From contig JABTUL010000001.1 in assembly GCA_015075425.1 (NCBI GenBank), positions 248,001-312,000 on the forward strand: a stretch of DNA of 64,000 nucleotides, read 5' to 3'. The stretch is from Spirochaetales bacterium (GTDB taxonomy: Bacteria > Spirochaetota > Leptospiria > Leptospirales > Leptonemataceae). The notes below the pieces were generated by a model. That model made no database searches and had not been told where the DNA came from. It saw nothing but the letters and a program-made list of their open reading frames with translations. Shown here piece after piece: positions 62,271 to 64,000 of this stretch. The stretch's first letter is position 1, and each line of letters opens with the position of its first letter. The translations under genes were made by a program, and so were the position numbers.

Positions 62271-63704
62271 CTAAAGTTTTTTTCGCAGAGTGTACAGGGC
62301 AATTCCCAGGGCAACCGCTAAATTCAATGACTCACCGGCCTCCTGTGCTATGGAAAGAGGGTTTGCCGGTGCTGCCGGCAGGCCGCCTTCCGGGCCTACC
62401 AGCAGGCCCAGGGGTGTTTCCAGTTCTGAATGTTCCAGATCCGGGCCGCGGCGGTCCAGGGTGTAAACTCCGGATAATCGGGCGGCCCGATCAAGGGTCG
62501 GTCCCCGATACAGATCCAGATCAAAAGTAGCACCCGCCGCCGCGCGCAGAGCCCGGGGCAGGTAGGGGTGAGCCGCTTCTTCCAGAAGAACGATTTGTCG
62601 CACACCAAAAGCATGAGCGGTGCGCAGGGCCGCCCCCAGGTTCTCCGGTTCGCCCGCAGATAAAAGAACGGTGAGCCCGGAGAGCCGACCATCCCACTCT
62701 GGTATGGGTGGTGCGGCCAGGAGAGCCAGAGGAAAGTGGGACCGGCTGCTATCCAGGCGCTGAAAGAGATCAGCCGGTACAATCCATCGTTCGGCTCCGG
62801 CCGGCCCTTCCCATTGCAGTTCACGGGTGGTGATAAGAGCCTCAATGGGCCGGTTCAGAGCAGAATGCTCTTCAATAAAGCGACGACCGGCCAGCAAGCA
62901 GCGTCCATGTTTACGAATCCCTTTGCTGTGCTGGATATCTTCCAGCAGACGATAGCGGGCATTGCGTTCGGATTCTATGGCTACCTGCTTCTGGCCCAGG
63001 TAACGATAAACATAGATCAGCCTCTCATCCCGGGAATGGGGCAGCCTGTAGGCCTGGCGCAGGATGAGTTCCACCGGCAGATTTCTGACCGGGGCTTCTT
63101 CTGCGCCGGCGCTCGGTCCTTTCCAGAAGATAAATAGACCGCTCGGTCGCAGTACCCCGGACCCGGCCTGGATGAGCCGGGAGAGACTGGCCACAGCACG
63201 AGCCAGAATGGCATCCACCCGTGGCGATTGGATGCCCGCATGAAGTTTTTTTTCCAGAACCTCTACGTTGGAAAGCTCCAGTTCTGCTACCACAGAGCGC
63301 AGAAAATCGGTCCGTTTCTTGCGGCCCTCCGTCAGAATGAATTTCCTTTCCGGCAGAACGATAGCCAGCGGAATTCCGGGAAACCCGGCACCGCTACCCA
63401 GATCCAGAGATAGCCCGGGCCAATGAACGCCCGCCTGCTCTAACAGAGAAACAGGATAGATGGAGTCCACATAGTGCTTGCGAACGATGCTTTCAAAATT
63501 GTGGATCCGGGTTAAGTTCAAAAGGGGATTGGCCTCTCTGAGCATGGTATGGTACTGCCAGAGCTTCTCTGTCGCTCGATCCGGTAGAGATAAGCCGGAT
63601 TTCTCCAATTGCTTCCTTAGAGTACCGATACTTATGGCAACATGTTCGAATGGGTTCAATTCAGCTTTCCGTCGCGGATCTTCATCGAAAGGGATTGTAC
63701 CCAT
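62271..63704 (-). CDS. fused RsmG (16S rRNA m7G methyltransferase) and TrmH-family RNA methyltransferase
   Basis: 477 residues from the ATG at 63704; a TTG at 63659 is a shorter alternative, and a frame extends upstream to 63818. Domain 1 (about 20-215) is RsmG: WQYHTMLREANPLLNLTRIH, KHYVDSIYPV, DLGSGAGFPGIPLAIV (SAM) and ARAVASLSRLIQ; it methylates G527 of 16S rRNA. Domain 2 (about 230-477) is a SpoU/TrmH enzyme: an N-terminal substrate-binding region with ALITTRELQW, then VLLSAGEPENLGAALRTAHA, LLVGPEGGL and ESLNLAVALGIALYTLRKK, the knotted-fold motifs. Both are usually separate proteins. The start lies inside the divergent alcohol dehydrogenase gene. Confidence 0.88.
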   Translation of the reverse strand: MGTIPFDEDPRRKAELNPFEHVAISIGTLRKQLEKSGLSLPDRATEKLWQYHTMLREANPLLNLTRIHNFESIVRKHYVDSIYPVSLLEQAGVHWPGLSLDLGSGAGFPGIPLAIVLPERKFILTEGRKKRTDFLRSVVAELELSNVEVLEKKLHAGIQSPRVDAILARAVASLSRLIQAGSGVLRPSGLFIFWKGPSAGAEEAPVRNLPVELILRQAYRLPHSRDERLIYVYRYLGQKQVAIESERNARYRLLEDIQHSKGIRKHGRCLLAGRRFIEEHSALNRPIEALITTRELQWEGPAGAERWIVPADLFQRLDSSRSHFPLALLAAPPIPEWDGRLSGLTVLLSAGEPENLGAALRTAHAFGVRQIVLLEEAAHPYLPRALRAAAGATFDLDLYRGPTLDRAARLSGVYTLDRRGPDLEHSELETPLGLLVGPEGGLPAAPANPLSIAQEAGESLNLAVALGIALYTLRKKL

Positions 63705-64000
63705 AAAATTGGCAGCATGGTCAAGGACATGGGGCAGCGGGTGCTCATCCTCTCCGTGCGCGGTGAGCAACGCAATTCTGACGAGCTGGCAGTCATTCGC
63801 ACCAGTCTGGAGAAGCATACCAACGGCTGCATTCTTTACGATGATATGAATTTAGCGCCGGGTCCACAGGAACTGGACACAGCGGCTTATTTTCTGAGGC
63901 AGTGTAAAGCCGATTTTGTACTGGCTTATGGTTCCCGGCAGACGTTCAATGCGGCCAGGGTCATGGCCCTGCTGGCCACCAATGATGTTTTTGCCGAAGA
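63642..64000 (+). CDS. iron-containing alcohol dehydrogenase, N-terminal part (runs off the right edge)
   Basis: 119 residues visible from the ATG at 63642. FEWVQFSFPSRIFIERDCTH, then MGQRVLILSVRGEQRNSDE, CILYDDMNLAPGPQELDTAA and ADFVLAYGSRQTFNAARVMA follow the N-terminal pattern of group III Fe-ADHs (the NAD-binding half). The iron ligands lie beyond the window. The usual GGGS of the family is YGSR here. Its first 63 bases are read in the opposite direction by the RsmG-TrmH gene if that starts at 63704. Confidence 0.75.
   Translation, partial: MFEWVQFSFPSRIFIERDCTHKIGSMVKDMGQRVLILSVRGEQRNSDELAVIRTSLEKHTNGCILYDDMNLAPGPQELDTAAYFLRQCKADFVLAYGSRQTFNAARVMALLATNDVFAE

Overview
The window reads as a gene-dense chromosomal segment of a free-living Gram-negative spirochaete, most likely of the Leptospira / Leptonema / Turneriella group. 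This is an inference from gene content: a 7TMR-DISM sensor with an RsbW-type ATPase, a CarD factor next to a PIN/TRAM membrane protein, DUF115 and DUF2225 proteins, a MORN-repeat lipoprotein, MurA with Asp in place of the catalytic Cys, a CMP-Kdo synthetase (so a Kdo-containing LPS), many short lipoprotein signals, and several Lys/Ala-rich tails. No rRNA, tRNA, CRISPR array, insertion sequence or phage gene was recognised.

Layout. 1-7200: a single giant SpvB/FG-GAP/RHS protein (2259 aa) behind a sigma54-like promoter and in front of a strong terminator; its C-terminal tip carries a lipase-like Ser elbow. 7200-14600: a heptad-repeat coiled-coil membrane protein, a YwaF-type membrane protein, an alpha/beta hydrolase with a structured leader, a YceI-like lipoprotein and a 1081-aa cellobiose-phosphorylase-like protein. 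14500-23100: Nudix hydrolase and lone CysD, a VOC protein with a basic tail, a HAD lipoprotein, the 7TMR-DISM sensor, an ABC exporter and the MORN lipoprotein. 22900-29300: M48 peptidase with a carotenoid-type oxidoreductase, a small DUF2283 gene pair, a YacP-like NYN nuclease, HemJ, TrhA and a biotin carboxylase. 29400-35700: a histone-H1-like protein, PDZ lipoprotein, NadC, methyltransferase, sirtuin, and a phospholipase-D/lamin-tail lipoprotein.

35600-41000 is a tightly overlapping leftward run: TetR regulator, membrane-fusion protein, FtsX-type permease, ATPase, DUF2225 protein and PilZ membrane protein. 41000-48200: SDR, DUF5329 remnant, CarD, PIN/TRAM, MurA, DUF2147 protein, PyrC and a methyltransferase. 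48200-56000: OsmC protein, GyrA, then a leftward run of SPOR-like protein, MDR oxidoreductase, QueE, QueC, KdsB and an unknown protein. 56000-64000: an OmpA-like/helix-hairpin-helix protein, DUF115 protein, orphan ABC ATPase, HDOD protein, a secreted unknown, an RsmG-TrmH double methyltransferase fusion, and the start of an iron-type alcohol dehydrogenase.

The most unusual items are the RHS protein with its lipase-like tip and internal membrane segments, the RsmG-TrmH fusion, the recurrent basic tails on unrelated proteins, and a DUF5329 remnant whose reading frame appears broken. Database comparisons could not be run; family names rest on motifs recognised by eye.
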